Both the position numbers and the translations under genes were made by a program. A stretch of DNA of 64,000 nt, taken from contig OZ024801.1 of assembly GCA_964017045.1 (NCBI GenBank), forward strand, positions 31,669,257 through 31,733,256, given 5' to 3'. How positions within the stretch are numbered: the stretch's first letter is position 1; each line of letters begins with the position of its first letter. Positions 28,031 through 41,536 of the stretch are shown piece after piece. The notes under the pieces are model-generated. The model ran no database searches. It saw only the letters and a program-made list of their open reading frames with translations, and was not told the origin of the DNA. This DNA is from Omphiscola glabra. Taxonomy: Eukaryota; Mollusca; Gastropoda; Lymnaeidae.

Positions 28031-29150
28031 ACTCGGCACATGTATTGTCAGATACATTGACATACTCGGCCCATTTATAGTTAGGTACATTGACATACTC
28101 TGCACATGTATAGTTGGATACATTGACATACTGGGCACATGGCTAGTTAGTTACATTGACATACTGAGCCCATGTATTGTTAGGTACATTGACATACTCG
28201 ACAAATAGTTAAAGGATTCATTGACATACTCCGCACATGTATTGTTAGATACATTGACATACTCGGCACATGTATAGTTAGATACATTGACATAATGGGC
28301 AAATGGCTAGTTAGTTACATTGACATACTCGGCCCATGTATAGTTAGATACATTGACATACTCAACACATGTATAGTTAGATACATTGACATACTGGGCC
28401 CATGTATTGCTAGGTACATTGACATACTCGGCACATGGTTAATAAGATTCATTGACATACTCGGCACATGTATTGTTAGATACATTGACATACGCGGCAC
28501 ATGGTTAATAGATACATTGACATACTCAACACATGTATAGTTAGATTCATTGACATACTGGGCATATGGCTAGTTAGTTACATTGACAGACTCGGCCCAT
28601 GTATAGTTAGGCACATTGACATACTTGACCCATGTATAGTTAGATACATTGACATACACGGCTCATGTATAGTTAGATACATTGAAATACTATGCACTTG
28701 ACTAGTTAGTTACATTGACATACTCGGCACATGTATAGTTAGATACATTGACATACTCAACACATGTATAGTTAGATACATTGACATACTGTGCCCATGT
28801 ATTGTTAGGTACATTGACATACTCGGCACATGGTTAGTTAGATACATTGACATACTCGGCACATGTATAGTTAGATACATTGACATACTCGGCCCATGTA
28901 TAGTTAGATACATTGACATATTGGGCCCATGTATTGTTAGGTACATTGACACACTCGGCACATGGTTAATTAGATACATTGACATACTCGGCACATGTAT
29001 TGTTAGATACATTGACATACTCGGCACATGATTAATAGATACATTGACATACTCAACACATGTAAAGTTAGATACATTGACATACTGGGCACATGGCTAG
29101 TTAGTTACATTGACATACTCGGCCCATGTATAGTCAGATACATTGACATA
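28031..29150 (+). repeat. Satellite linker ahead of HOR D
   Basis: Contains a GTTAAAGGATTCATTG monomer near 28208 (one base shorter than GTTAATTAGATACATTG) that recurs near 30253 and 31801 inside HOR D, so part of HOR D is already present here in rearranged form. The rest is ordinary monomers. Confidence 0.72.
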
Positions 29151-30632
29151 TTCAACACATGTATAATTAGATACATTGACATACTCGGCCCATGTATAGT
29201 TAGGCACATTGACATAAGTGACCCATGTATAGTTAGATATATTGACATACACGGCACATGTATAGTAAGATACATTGACATACTCGGCACATGTATAGTT
29301 AGATATATTGACATACTCGGCAAATGTATAGTTAGATACATTGACATACTCGGCACATGTATAGTTAGGTACATTAACATACTCAACACATGTATAGTTA
29401 GATACATTGACATACTCGGCAAATGTATAGTTAGATACATTGACATACTCGGCCTATGTATAGTTAGGTACATATACATACTCGGCACATGTATAGTTAG
29501 ATACATTGACATACTATGCACATGGCTAGTTAGTTACATTGACATACTCGGCACATGTATAGTTAGATACATTGACATACTCAACACATGTATAGTTAGA
29601 TACATTGACATACTGTGCCCATGTATTGTTAGGTACATTGACATACTCGGCACATGGTTAGTTAGATACATTGACATACTCGGCACATGTATAGTTAAAT
29701 ACATTGACATACTCAGCACATGTATAGTTAGATACATTGACATACTCGGCACATGGTCAGTTAGATACATTGCCATACTCGGCACATGGTTAATTAGATA
29801 CATTGACATACTCGGCACATGTATTGTTAGATACATTGACATACTCGGCACATGGTTAATTAAATACATTGACATACTCGGCATATGCGTTGTAAGATAC
29901 ATTGACATAATTGGCACATGTATAGTTAGATACATTTACATACTCGGCACATGTATGGTTAGGTACATTGACATAATCTGCACATTGTTAGTTATATACA
30001 TTGACATACTCAACACATGTATAGTTAGATACATTGACATACTCAACACATGTATAGTTAGATACATTGACATACTGGGCACATGGTTAGTTAGTTACAT
30101 TGACATACTCGGCCCATGTATTGTTAGGTACATTGACATACTCTGCACATGTATAGTTAGATACATTGACATACTGGGCACATGGCTAGTTAGTTACATT
30201 GACATACTGAGCCCATGTATTGTTAGGTACATTGACATACTCGACACATAGTTAAAGGATTCATTGACATACTCGGCACATGTATTGTTAGATACATTGA
30301 CATACTCGGCACATGGTTAATAGATACATTGACATACTCAACACATGTATTGTTAGATACATTGACATAATGGGGAAATGGCTAGTTAGTTACATTGACA
30401 TACTCGGCCCATGTATAGTTAGATACATTGACATACTCAACACATGTATAGTTAGATACATTGACATACTGGGCCCATGTATTGCTAGGTTCATTGACAT
30501 ACTCGGCACATGGTTAATAAGATTCATTGACATACTCGGCACATGTATTGTTAGATACATTGACATACTCGGCACATGGTTAATAGATACATTGACATAC
30601 TCAACACATGTATAGTTAGGTACATTGACATA
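29151..30632 (+). repeat. HOR D, copy 1 (1,482 bp, 45 monomers minus 3 bases)
   Basis: The run from TTCAACACATGTATAATTAG reappears at 30633 as GTCAACACATG, with the same order: ATAAGTGACCC, ATAGTAAG, GGTACATTAACATAC, GGTACATATACATAC, GGTCAGTTAG. Copy 1 lacks two monomers that copy 2 has near 31360-31425. Confidence 0.88.
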
Positions 30633-32180
30633 GTCAACACATGTATAATTAGATACATTGACATACTCGGCCCATGTATAGTTAGGCACATTGACATAAG
30701 TGACCCATGTATAGTTAGATATATTGACATACACGGCACATGTATAGTAAGATACATTGACATACTCGGCACATGTATAGTTAGATATATTGACATACTC
30801 GGCAAATGTATAGTTAGATACATTGACATACTCGGCACATGTATAGTTAGGTACATTAACATACTCAACACATGTATAGTTAGATACATTGACATACTCG
30901 GCAAATGTATAGTTAGATACATTGACATACTCGGCCTATGTATAGTTAGGTACATATACATACTCGGCACATGTATAGTTAGATACATTGACATACTATG
31001 CACATGGCTAGTTAGTTACATTGACATACTCGGCACATGTATAGTTAGATACATTGACATACTCAACACATGTATAGTTAGATACATTGACATACTGTGC
31101 CCATGTATTGTTAGGTACATTGACATACTCGGCACATGGTTAGTTAGATACATTGACATACTCGGCACATGTATAGTTAAATACATTGACATACTCAGCA
31201 CATGTATAGTTAGATACATTGACATACTCGGCACATGGTCAGTTAGATACATTGCCATACTCGGCACATGGTTAATTAGATACATTGACATACTCGGCAC
31301 ATGTATTGTTAGATACATTGACATACTCGGCACATGGTTAATTAAATACATTGACATACTCGGCACATGTATTGTTAGATACATTGACATACTCGGCACT
31401 TGGTTAGTTAGATACATTGACATACTCGGCATATGCGTTGTAAGATACATTGACATAATTGGCACATGTATAGTTAGATACATTTACATACTCGGCACAT
31501 GTATGGTTAGGTACATTGACATAATCTGCACATGGTTAGTTATATACATTGACATACTCAACACATGTATAGTTAGATACATTGACATACTCAACACATG
31601 TATAGTTAGATACATTGACATACTGGGCACATGGTTAGTTAGTTACATTGACATACTCGGCCCATGTATAGTTAGGTACATTGACATACTCTGCACATGT
31701 ATAGTTAGATACATTGACATACTGGGCACATGGCTAGTTAGTTACATTGACATACTGAGCCCATGTATTGTTAGGTACATTGACATACTCGACACATAGT
31801 TAAAGGATTCATTGACATACTCGGCACATGTATTGTTAGATACATTGACATACTCGGCACATGGTTAATAGATACATTGACATACTCAACACATGTATTG
31901 TTAGATACATTGACATAATGGGGAAATGGCTAGTTAGTTACATTGACATACTCGGCCCATGTATAGTTAGATACATTGACATACTCAACACATGTATAGT
32001 TAGATACATTGACATACTGGGCCCATGTATTGCTAGGTACATTGACATACTCGGCACATGGTTAATAAGATTCATTGACATACTCGGCACATGTATTGTT
32101 AGATACATTGACATACTCGGCACATGGTTAATAGATACATTGACATACTCAACACATGTATAGTTAGGTACATTGACATA
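30633..32180 (+). repeat. HOR D, copy 2 (1,548 bp, 47 monomers minus 3 bases)
   Basis: Adjacent tandem copy of 29151-30632. The offset changes from 1,482 to 1,548 near 31360 through a two-monomer (66-bp) gain that includes CGGCACTTGGTTAG, or a loss in copy 1. Otherwise the copies differ by few substitutions. Confidence 0.88.
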
Positions 32181-32580
32181 GTCAACACATGTATAATTAG
32201 ATACAGTGACATACTCGGCCCATGTATAGTTAGGCACATTGACATAAGTGACCCATGTATAGTTAGATATATTGACATACACGGCACATGTATAGTAAGA
32301 TACATTGACATACTCGGCACATGTATAGTTAGATATATTGACATACTCGGCAAATGTATAGTTAGATACATTGACATACTCGGCACATGTATAGTTAGGT
32401 ACATTAACATACTCAACACATGTATAGTTAGATACATTGACATACTCGGCAAATGTATAGTTAGATACATTGACATACTCGGCCTATGTATAGTTAGGTA
32501 CATATACATACTCGGCACATGTATAGTTAGATACATTTACATACTAAGCACATGGCTAGTTAGTTACATTGACATACTCG
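32181..32580 (+). repeat. HOR D, copy 3, truncated
   Basis: Matches the first 400 bases of copy 2 at offset 1,548. Private changes include GATACAGTGACATAC near 32203 and CATTTACATACTAAGC near 32535. It ends near 32580, where a CGGCCCATGTATAGTTATGCAC monomer starts a new series. Confidence 0.82.
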
Positions 32581-33059
32581 GCCCATGTATAGTTATGCAC
32601 ATTGACATACTTGACCCATGTATAGTTAGATACATTGACATACTCCTCTCATGTATAGTTAGGTACATTGACATACTCGGCACATGTATAGTTAGATACA
32701 TTGACATACTCGGCCCATGTATAGTTAAGTACATTGGCATACTTGGCCCATCTATAGTTACATACATTGACATACTCGGCATATGCATAGATAGGTACAT
32801 TAACATACTCGGCCCATGTATAGTTAGGTACATTTGCATACTCGGCAAATGTATAGTTAGATACATTGACATATTCCGCACATGTATAGTTAGGTACATT
32901 GAAATACTCGGCACATGTATAGTTAGGTACATTGACATACTGGGCCCATGTATAGTTAGGTACATTGACATACTCGGCACATGGTTAATTAGATACATTA
33001 ACATACTCGGCCCATGTATAGTTAGGTACATTTGCATACTCGGCAAATGTATAGTTAGA
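32581..33059 (+). repeat. Linker with 6-monomer (198-bp) doublet
   Basis: The TTAACATACTCGGCCC run at about 32801 repeats 198 bp later at 32999. Both copies hold GGTACATTTGCATAC and GGCAAATG monomers and end with CTGGGCCCATG followed by GGTTAATTAG. The second copy extends past 33059 into HOR E. The run near 32730-32870 resembles 760-910 in HOR A. Confidence 0.75.
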
Positions 33060-35453
33060 TACATTGACATACTCGGCACATGTATAGTTAGATACATTGA
33101 CATACTCGGCACATGTATAGTTAGGTACATTGACATACTGGGCCCATGTATAGTTAGGTACATTGACATACTCGGCACATGGTTAATTAGATACATTGAC
33201 TTACTCGGCACACTGTTAGTTAGATACATTGACATACTCTGCACATGTATAGTTAGATACATTGACCCACTGTGCCCATGTATTGTTAGGTACATTGACA
33301 TACTCGGCACATGGTTAATTAGATACTTTGACTTACTCGGCACACTGTTAATTAGATACATTGACATACTCTGCACATGTATAGTTAGATACATTGACAT
33401 ACTAGGCACATGGCTAATTAGTTACATTGACATACTCGGCCCATGTATAGATAGATACATTGACATACTCAACACATGTATAGTTAGATACATTGACATA
33501 CTGGGCCCATGTATTGTTAGGTACATTGACATACTCGGAACATGGTTAATTAGATACATTGACATACTCGGCACATGTATTGCTAGATACATTGACATAC
33601 TCGGCACATGGTTAATTAGATACATTGACATACTCAACACATGTATAGTTAGATACATTGACATACTGGGCACATGGCTAGTTAGTTACATTGACATACT
33701 CGGCCCATGTATATTTGGTACATTGACATCCTCGGCACATGTATAGTTAGATACATTGACATAGTGGGCACATGGCTAGTTAGTTACATTGACATACTCG
33801 GTCCATGTATAGTTACATTGACATACTCAACACATGTATAGTTACATGCATTGACATACTGGGCACATGGCTAGTTATTTACATTGACATACTCGGCCCA
33901 TGTATAGTTAGATACATTGACATACTCAACACATGTATAGTTAAATACATTGACATTCTCGGCCCATGTATTTTTAGGTACATTGACATACTCTGCACAT
34001 GGTTAATTAGATACATTACATACTCGGCCTATGTATAGTTAGATACATTGACATACTCAACACATGTATAGTTAGATACATTGACATACTTGGCTTATGT
34101 ATTTTTAGGTACATTGACATACTCTCCACATGTCTAGTTAGATAAATTGACATACTCGACACATGTATAGTTAGAAACCTTGAAGTACTCGGCCCATGTA
34201 TAGTTAGGTACATTGACATACTCGGCACATGTATAGTTAGATACATAGACATACTAAGCACATGGCTAGTTAGTTACATTGACATAATCGACAAATGTAT
34301 AGTTAGATACAATGACATACTCGGCCCATGTATAGTTAGGTACATTGACATACTCGGCACATGTATAGTTACATGCATTGACATACTGGGCACATGGCTA
34401 GTTAGTTACATTGACATACTCGGCCCATGTATAGTTAGATACATTGACATACTCAACACATGTATAGTTAGATACATTGACATACTCGGCCCATGTACAG
34501 TTAGGTACATTGGCATACTCGGTACATGTATAATTAGATACATTGACATACTCGGCCCATGTATAGTTTGGCACATTGACATACTTGACCCATGTATAGT
34601 TAGATACATTGACATACACTGCACATGTATAGTTAGGTACATTGATACACTCGGCTAATGCGCAGTTAGATACATTGACATACACGAAACATGTATAGTT
34701 AGATACATTGACAGACTCGGCACAAGAATAGTTAGATACATTGACATACTCGGCACATGTATAGTTAGGTACATTGACATACTCGGCACATGTATAGTTA
34801 GATAAATTGACAAACTCGACACATGTATAGTTAGAAACCTTGACGTACTCGGCCCATGTATAATTATGTACATTGACATACTCGGCACATGTATAGTTAG
34901 ATACATTGACATACTAGGCACATTGCTAGTTAGTTATATTGACATACTCTGCCTATGTATAGTTAGATACATTGACATACTCAACACATGTATAGTTAGA
35001 TACATTGACATACTGTGCCCATGTATTGTTAGGTACATTGACATACTCGGAACATGGTTAGTTAGATACATTGACTTACTCGGCACACTGTTAGTTAGAT
35101 ACATTGACATAATCTGCACATGTATAGTTAGATACATTGACATACTAGGCACATGGCTAGTGAGTTACAATGACATACTCGGACCATGTATAGTTAGATA
35201 CATTGACATACTCAACACATGTATAGTTAGATACATTGACATACTCGGCCCATGTATAGTTAGGTACATTGGCATACTCGGCACATGCATAGTTAGATAC
35301 ATTGACATCTTGGGCACATGGCTAGTTAGATACATTGACATACTGGGCACATGGCTAGTTAGTTACATTGACATACTCGGCCCATGTATAGTTAGATACA
35401 TTGACATACTCAACACATGTATAGTTAGATACATTGACATACTCGGCCCATGT
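33060..35453 (+). repeat. HOR E, copy 1 (about 2.39 kb)
   Basis: Recurs at 37409-39802, offset 4,349. Shared rare landmarks are GACCCACTGTGCCC (about 33266), the 4-base deletion GTATAGTTACATTG near 33808, the 1-base deletion ACATTACATAC near 34015, GAAACCTTGAAGTAC near 34171, and GGCACATGGCTAGTGAG near 35150. The copies are separated by a different 1.95-kb series, so the block moved or its partner was split. Confidence 0.87.
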
Positions 35454-37408
35454 ATAGTTAGGTACATTGGCATACTTGGCCCATCTATAGTTAGATACAT
35501 TGACATACTCGGCATATGCATAGATAGGTACATTAACATACTCGGCCCATGTATAGATAGGTACATTTGCATACTCGGCAAATGTATAGTTAGATACATT
35601 GACATACTCGGCCCATGTATAGTTAGGTACATTGGCATACTTGGCCCATCTATAGTTAGATACATTGACATACTCGGCATATGCATAGATAGGTACATTA
35701 ACATACTCGGCCCATGTATAGTTAGGTACATTGGCATACTTGGCCCATCTATAGTTAGATACATTGACATACTCGGCATATGCATAGATAGGTACATTAA
35801 CATACTCGGCCCATGTATAGTTAGGTACATTGGCATACTCGGTCCATGATTATTTAGGTACATTGACATACTCGGCCCATGTATGGTTAAGTACATTGAC
35901 ATACTCGGCCCATGTATGGTTAAGTACATTGACATACTCGGCCCATGTATTGTTAGGTACGTTGACATAATCTGCACATGGTTAGTTATATACATTGACA
36001 TACTCGGCACATGTATAGTAAGATACATCGACATACTCGGCCCATGTATAGTTAGTTACATTGGCATTCTCGGCACATGTATAGTTAGATACATTGACAT
36101 ATTCGGCACATGCATAGATACATACATTGACATACTCAACACATGTATAGTTAGATACATTGACATAATAAACACATGTATAGTTAGATACATTGACATA
36201 CTCAACACATGTATAGTTAGATACATTGACATACTGTGCCCATGTATTATTAGATACATTGACATACTCGGCACATGGTTAGTTAGATACATTGACTTAC
36301 TCAGCACACTGTTAGTTAGATACATTGACATACTCTGCACATGTATAGGTAGATACATTGACATACTTGGCACATGGCTAGTTAGTTACCTTGACATACT
36401 CGGCCCATGTATAGTTAGGTACATTGACAGACTCGGCACATGTATAGTTATATACATTGACATACTAAGCACATGGCTAGTTAGTTACATTGACATACTC
36501 GGCCCATGTATAGTGAGATACATTGACATACTCAACACATGTATAGTTAGATACATTGACATACTTAGCTCATATATTGTTAGGTACATTGAAATACTCG
36601 GCACATGTATAGTTACATACATTGACATAGTGGGCACATGGCTAGTTAGTTACATAGACATACTCGGCCCATGTATAGTTAGGTACATTGACATACTCGG
36701 CACATGTATAGTTATATACATTTACATACTAAGCACATGGCTAGTTAGTTACATTGACATACTCGGCCCATGTATAGTTAGATACATTGACATACTCAAC
36801 ATATATATAGTTAGATACATTTACATACTAAGCACATGGCTAGTTAGTTACATTGACATACTGGACCCATGTATTGTTAGGTACATTGACATACTCGGCA
36901 CATGGTTAATTAGATTCATTGACATACTCGGCACATGTTTTGTTACATATATTGACATACTCGGCACATGGTTAATAGATACATTGACATACTCAACACA
37001 TGTATTGTTAGATACATTGACATACTGGGCACATGGATAGTTAGTTACATTGACATACTCGGCCCATGTATAGTTAGATACTTTGACATACTCAACACAT
37101 GTATAGTTAGATACATTGACATACGCGGCCCATGTATTGTTAGGTACATTGACATACTCGGCACATGGTTAATTAGATACATTGACATAATCGGCACAAG
37201 TCTAGTTAGATACATTGAAATACTCGACCCATGTATAGTTAGATACATTGGCATACTCGGCACATGTATAATTAGATACATTGACATATTCGGCCCATGT
37301 ATAGTTAGGCACATTGACATACTTGACCCATGTATAGTTAGATACATTGTCATACACGGCACATGTAAAGTTAGGTACATTGATCCACTCGGCTAATGCG
37401 CAGTTAGA
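35454..37408 (+). repeat. Zone with 5-monomer and 3-monomer local amplification
   Basis: The CTTGGCCCATCTATAG monomer appears near 35475, 35640 and 35739, spaced 165 and 99 bp, each time with GGCATATGCATAGATAG following. Two successive GTATGGTTAAGTAC monomers lie near 35880-35920. A GTACGTTGACATAATCTGC cassette lies near 35957. The later part (36100-36600) resembles the end of HOR F, and a GATCCACTCGGCTAATG form of the cassette lies near 37381. Confidence 0.78.
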
Positions 37409-39802
37409 TACATTGACATACTCGGCACATGTATAGTTAGATACATTGACATACTCGGCACATGTATAGTTAGGTACATTGACATACTGGGCCCATGTAT
37501 AGTTAGGTACATTGACATACTCGGCACATGGTTAATTAGATACATTGACTTACTCGGCACACTGTTAGTTAGATACATTGACATACTCTGCACATGTATA
37601 GTTAGATACATTGACCCACTGTGCCCATGTATTGTTAGGTACATTGACATACTCGGCACATGGTTAATTAGATACATTGACTTACTCGGCACACTGTTAA
37701 TTAGATACATTGACATACTCTGCACATGTATAGTTAGATACATTGACATACTAGGCACATGGCTAATTAGTTACATTGACATACTCGGCCAATGTATAGA
37801 TAGATACATTGACATACTCAACACATGTATAGTTAGATACATTGACATACTGGGCCCATGTATTGTTAGGTACATTGACATACTCGGAACATGGTTAATT
37901 AGATACATTGACATACTCGGCACATGTATTGCTAGATACATTGACATACTCGGCACATGGTTAATTAGATACATTGACATACTCAACACATGTATAGTTA
38001 GATACATTGACATACTGGGCACATGGCTAGTTAGTTACATTGACATACTCGGCCCATGTATATTTGGTACATTGACATCCTCGGCACATGTATAGTTAGA
38101 TACATTGACATAGTTGGCACATGGCTAGTTAGTTACATTGACATACTCGGCCCATGTATAGTTACATTGACATACTCAACACATGTATAGTTACATGCAT
38201 TGACATACTGGGCACATGGCTAGTTATTTACATTGACATACTCGGCCCATGTATAGTTAGATACATTGACATACTCAACACATGTATAGTTAAATACATT
38301 GACATTCTCGGCCCATGTATTTTTAGGTACATTGACATACTCTGCACATGGTTAATTAGATACATTACATACTCGGCCTATGTATAGTTAGATACATTGA
38401 CATACTCAACACATGTATAGTTAGATACATTGACATACTTGGCTTATGTATTTTTAGGTACATTGACATACTCTCCACATGTCTAGTTAGATAAATTGAC
38501 ATACTCGACACATGTATAGTTAGAAACCTTGAAGTACTCGGCCCATGTATAGTTAGGTACATTGACATACTCGGCACATGTATAGTTAGATACATAGACA
38601 TACTAAGCACATGGCTAGTTAGTTACATTGACATAATCGACAAATGTATAGTTAGATACAATGACATACTCGGCCCATGTATAGTTAGGTACATTGACAT
38701 ACTCGGCACATGTATAGTTACATGCATTGACATACTGGGCACATGGCTAGTTAGTTACATTGACATACTCGGCCCATGTATAGTTAGATACATTGACATA
38801 CTCAACACATGTATAGTTAGATACATTGACATACTCGGCCCATGTACAGTTAGGTACATTGGCATACTCGGCACATGTATAATTAGATACATTGACATAC
38901 TCGGCCCATGTATAGTTTGGCACATTGACATACTTGACCCATGTATAGTTAGATACATTGACATACACTGCACATGTATAGTTAGGTACATTGATACACT
39001 CGGCTAATGCGCAGTTAGATACATTGACATACTCGGAACATGTATAGTTAGATACATTGACAGACTCGGCACAAGAATAGTTAGATACATTGACATACTC
39101 GGCACATGTATAGTTAGGTACATTGACATACTCGGCACATGTATAGTTAGATAAATTGACAAACTCGACACATGTATAGTTAGAAACCTTGACGTACTCG
39201 GCCCATGTATAATTATGTACATTGACATACTCGGCACATGTATAGTTAGATACATTGACATACTAGGCACATTGCTAGTTAGTTATATTGACATACTCTG
39301 CCTATGTATAGTTAGATACATTGACATACTCAACACATTTATAGTTATATACATTGACATACTGTGCCCATGTATTGTTAGGTACATTGACATACTCGGA
39401 ACATGGTTAGTTAGATACATTGACTTACTCGGCACACTGTTAGTTAGATACATTGACATAATCTGCACATGTATAGTTAGATACATTGACATACTAGGCA
39501 CATGGCTAGTGAGTTACAATGACATACTCGGACCATGTATAGTTAGATACATTGACATACTCAACACATGTATAGTTAGATACATTGACATACTCGGCCA
39601 ATGTATAGTTAGGTACATTGGCATACTCGGCACATGCATAGTTAGATACATTGACATCTAGGGCACATGGCTAGTTAGATACATTGACATACTGGGCACA
39701 TGGCTAGTTAGTTACATTGACATACTCGGCCCATGTATAGTTAGATACATTGACATACTCAACACATGTATAGTTAGATACATTGACATACTCGGCCCAT
39801 GT
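37409..39802 (+). repeat. HOR E, copy 2 (about 2.39 kb)
   Basis: Copy of 33060-35453. Private changes include CGGCCAATG near 37787 and ACACATTTATAGTTATATAC near 39335. From about 38700 this copy is also the left part of HOR F, so the block 34350-35453 has three relatives: 34350, 38700 and 41537 on. Confidence 0.87.
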
Positions 39803-41536
39803 ACAGTTAGGTACATTGGCATACTCGGCACATGTATGATTAGATACATTGACATACTCGGCACATGGCTAGTTAGTTACATTGACATACTTGACCCATG
39901 TATAGTTAGATACATTGACATACTCAACACATGTATAGTTAGATACATTGACATACTCGGCCCATGTATAGTTAGGTACATTGGCATACTCTGCACATGC
40001 ATAGTTAGATACATTGACATCTTGGGCACATGGCTAGTTAGATACATTGACATACTGGGCACATGGCTAGTTAGTTACATTGAAATACTCGGCCCATGTA
40101 TAGTTAGATACATTAAAATACTCAACACATGTATAGTTAGATACATTGACATACTCGGCCCATGTACAGTTAGGTACATCGACTTACTCGGCCCATCTAT
40201 AGTTAGATACATTGACATACTCAACACATGTATTGTTAGATACATTGACATACTCGGCACATGTATAGTTAGATACATTGACCTATTCGGCACATGCATA
40301 GTTACATACATTGACATTCTCAACACATGTATAGTTAGATACATTGACATGCTCAACACATGTATAGTTAGATACATTGACATACTCAATTCATGTATTG
40401 TTAGATACATTGACATACTGTGCCCATGTATTGTTAGGTACATTGACATACTCGGCACATGGTTAGTTAAATACATTGACTTACTCGGCACACTGTTAGT
40501 TAGATACATTGACATACTCTGCACATGTATAGGTAGATACATTTACATACTTGGCTCATGGCTAGTTAGTTACATTGACATACTCGGCCCATGTATAGTT
40601 AGGTACATTGACATACACGGCACATGTATAGTTATATACATTGACATACTAAGCACATAGCTAGTTAGTTAGATTGACATACTCGGCCCATGTATAGTTA
40701 GATACATTGACATACTCAACACATGTATAGTTAGATACATTGACATACTTAGCTCATGTATTGTTAGGTACATTGACATACTCATCACATGGTTAATTAG
40801 ATACATTGACATACTCAACTATGTATAGTTAGATACATTGACATACTGGGCACATGGCTAGTTAGTTACATTGACATACTCGGCACATATATAGTTAGAT
40901 ACATTGACATACTCGGCCCATGTATAGTTAGGTACATTGACATACTCGGCTGATGTATAGTTACATAGATTGACATAGTGGGCACATGGCTATTTAGTTA
41001 CATTGACATACTCGGCCCATGTATAGGTAGATACATTTACATACTCAACACATGTATAGTTAGATACATTGACATACTGGGCCCATGTATTGTTAGGTAC
41101 ATTGACTTACTGGGCACACTGTTAGTTAGCTACATTGACATACTCTGCACATGTATAGTTAGATACATTGACATACTAGGCACATGGCTAGTTAGTTACA
41201 TTGACATACTCGGCCCATGTATAGTTAGATACATTGACATACTCAACACATGTATAGTTAGATACATTAAAATACTCAACACATGTATAGTTAGGTACAT
41301 TGGCATACTCGGCACATGTATAATTAGATTTATTGACATACTCGGCCCATGTATAGTTAGGCACATTGACATACTTGACCCATGTATAGTTAGATACATT
41401 GACATACACGGCACATGTATAGTTAGGTACATTGATACACTCGGATAATGTGCAGTTAGATACATTGACATACTCGGCACATGTATAGTTAGATACATTG
41501 ACATACTCGGCCCATGTATAGTTAGGTACATTGGCA
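38700..41536 (+). repeat. HOR F, copy 1 (2,837 bp, 86 monomers minus 1 base)
   Basis: Starts at the GTTACATGCATTGACATACTGGG monomer. Landmarks recur 2,837 bp on near the left end and 2,771 or 2,804 bp on further right, because single or double monomers were gained or lost. Contains GACCTATTCGG near 40269, the 2-base deletion CTCAACTATG near 40816, and CGGCTGATG near 40947. Confidence 0.83.

Noticed and set aside
22452..29150. Unique or genic DNA hidden in the less ordered zone
   Set aside because: Reading the zone line by line shows only 33-bp monomers with usual variants. It lacks a long adjacent HOR but is not unique sequence.
32124..33746. 540-codon plus-strand ORF built of YIDILGTCIVR-type repeats, and the similar long ORFs throughout the window
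   Set aside because: The monomer is 11 codons long and lacks stops in this frame, so long ORFs arise automatically. Two minus-strand frames are open over the same DNA, frames break at random indels, changes are mostly non-synonymous, and there is no unique N- or C-terminal domain. I therefore list no CDS.
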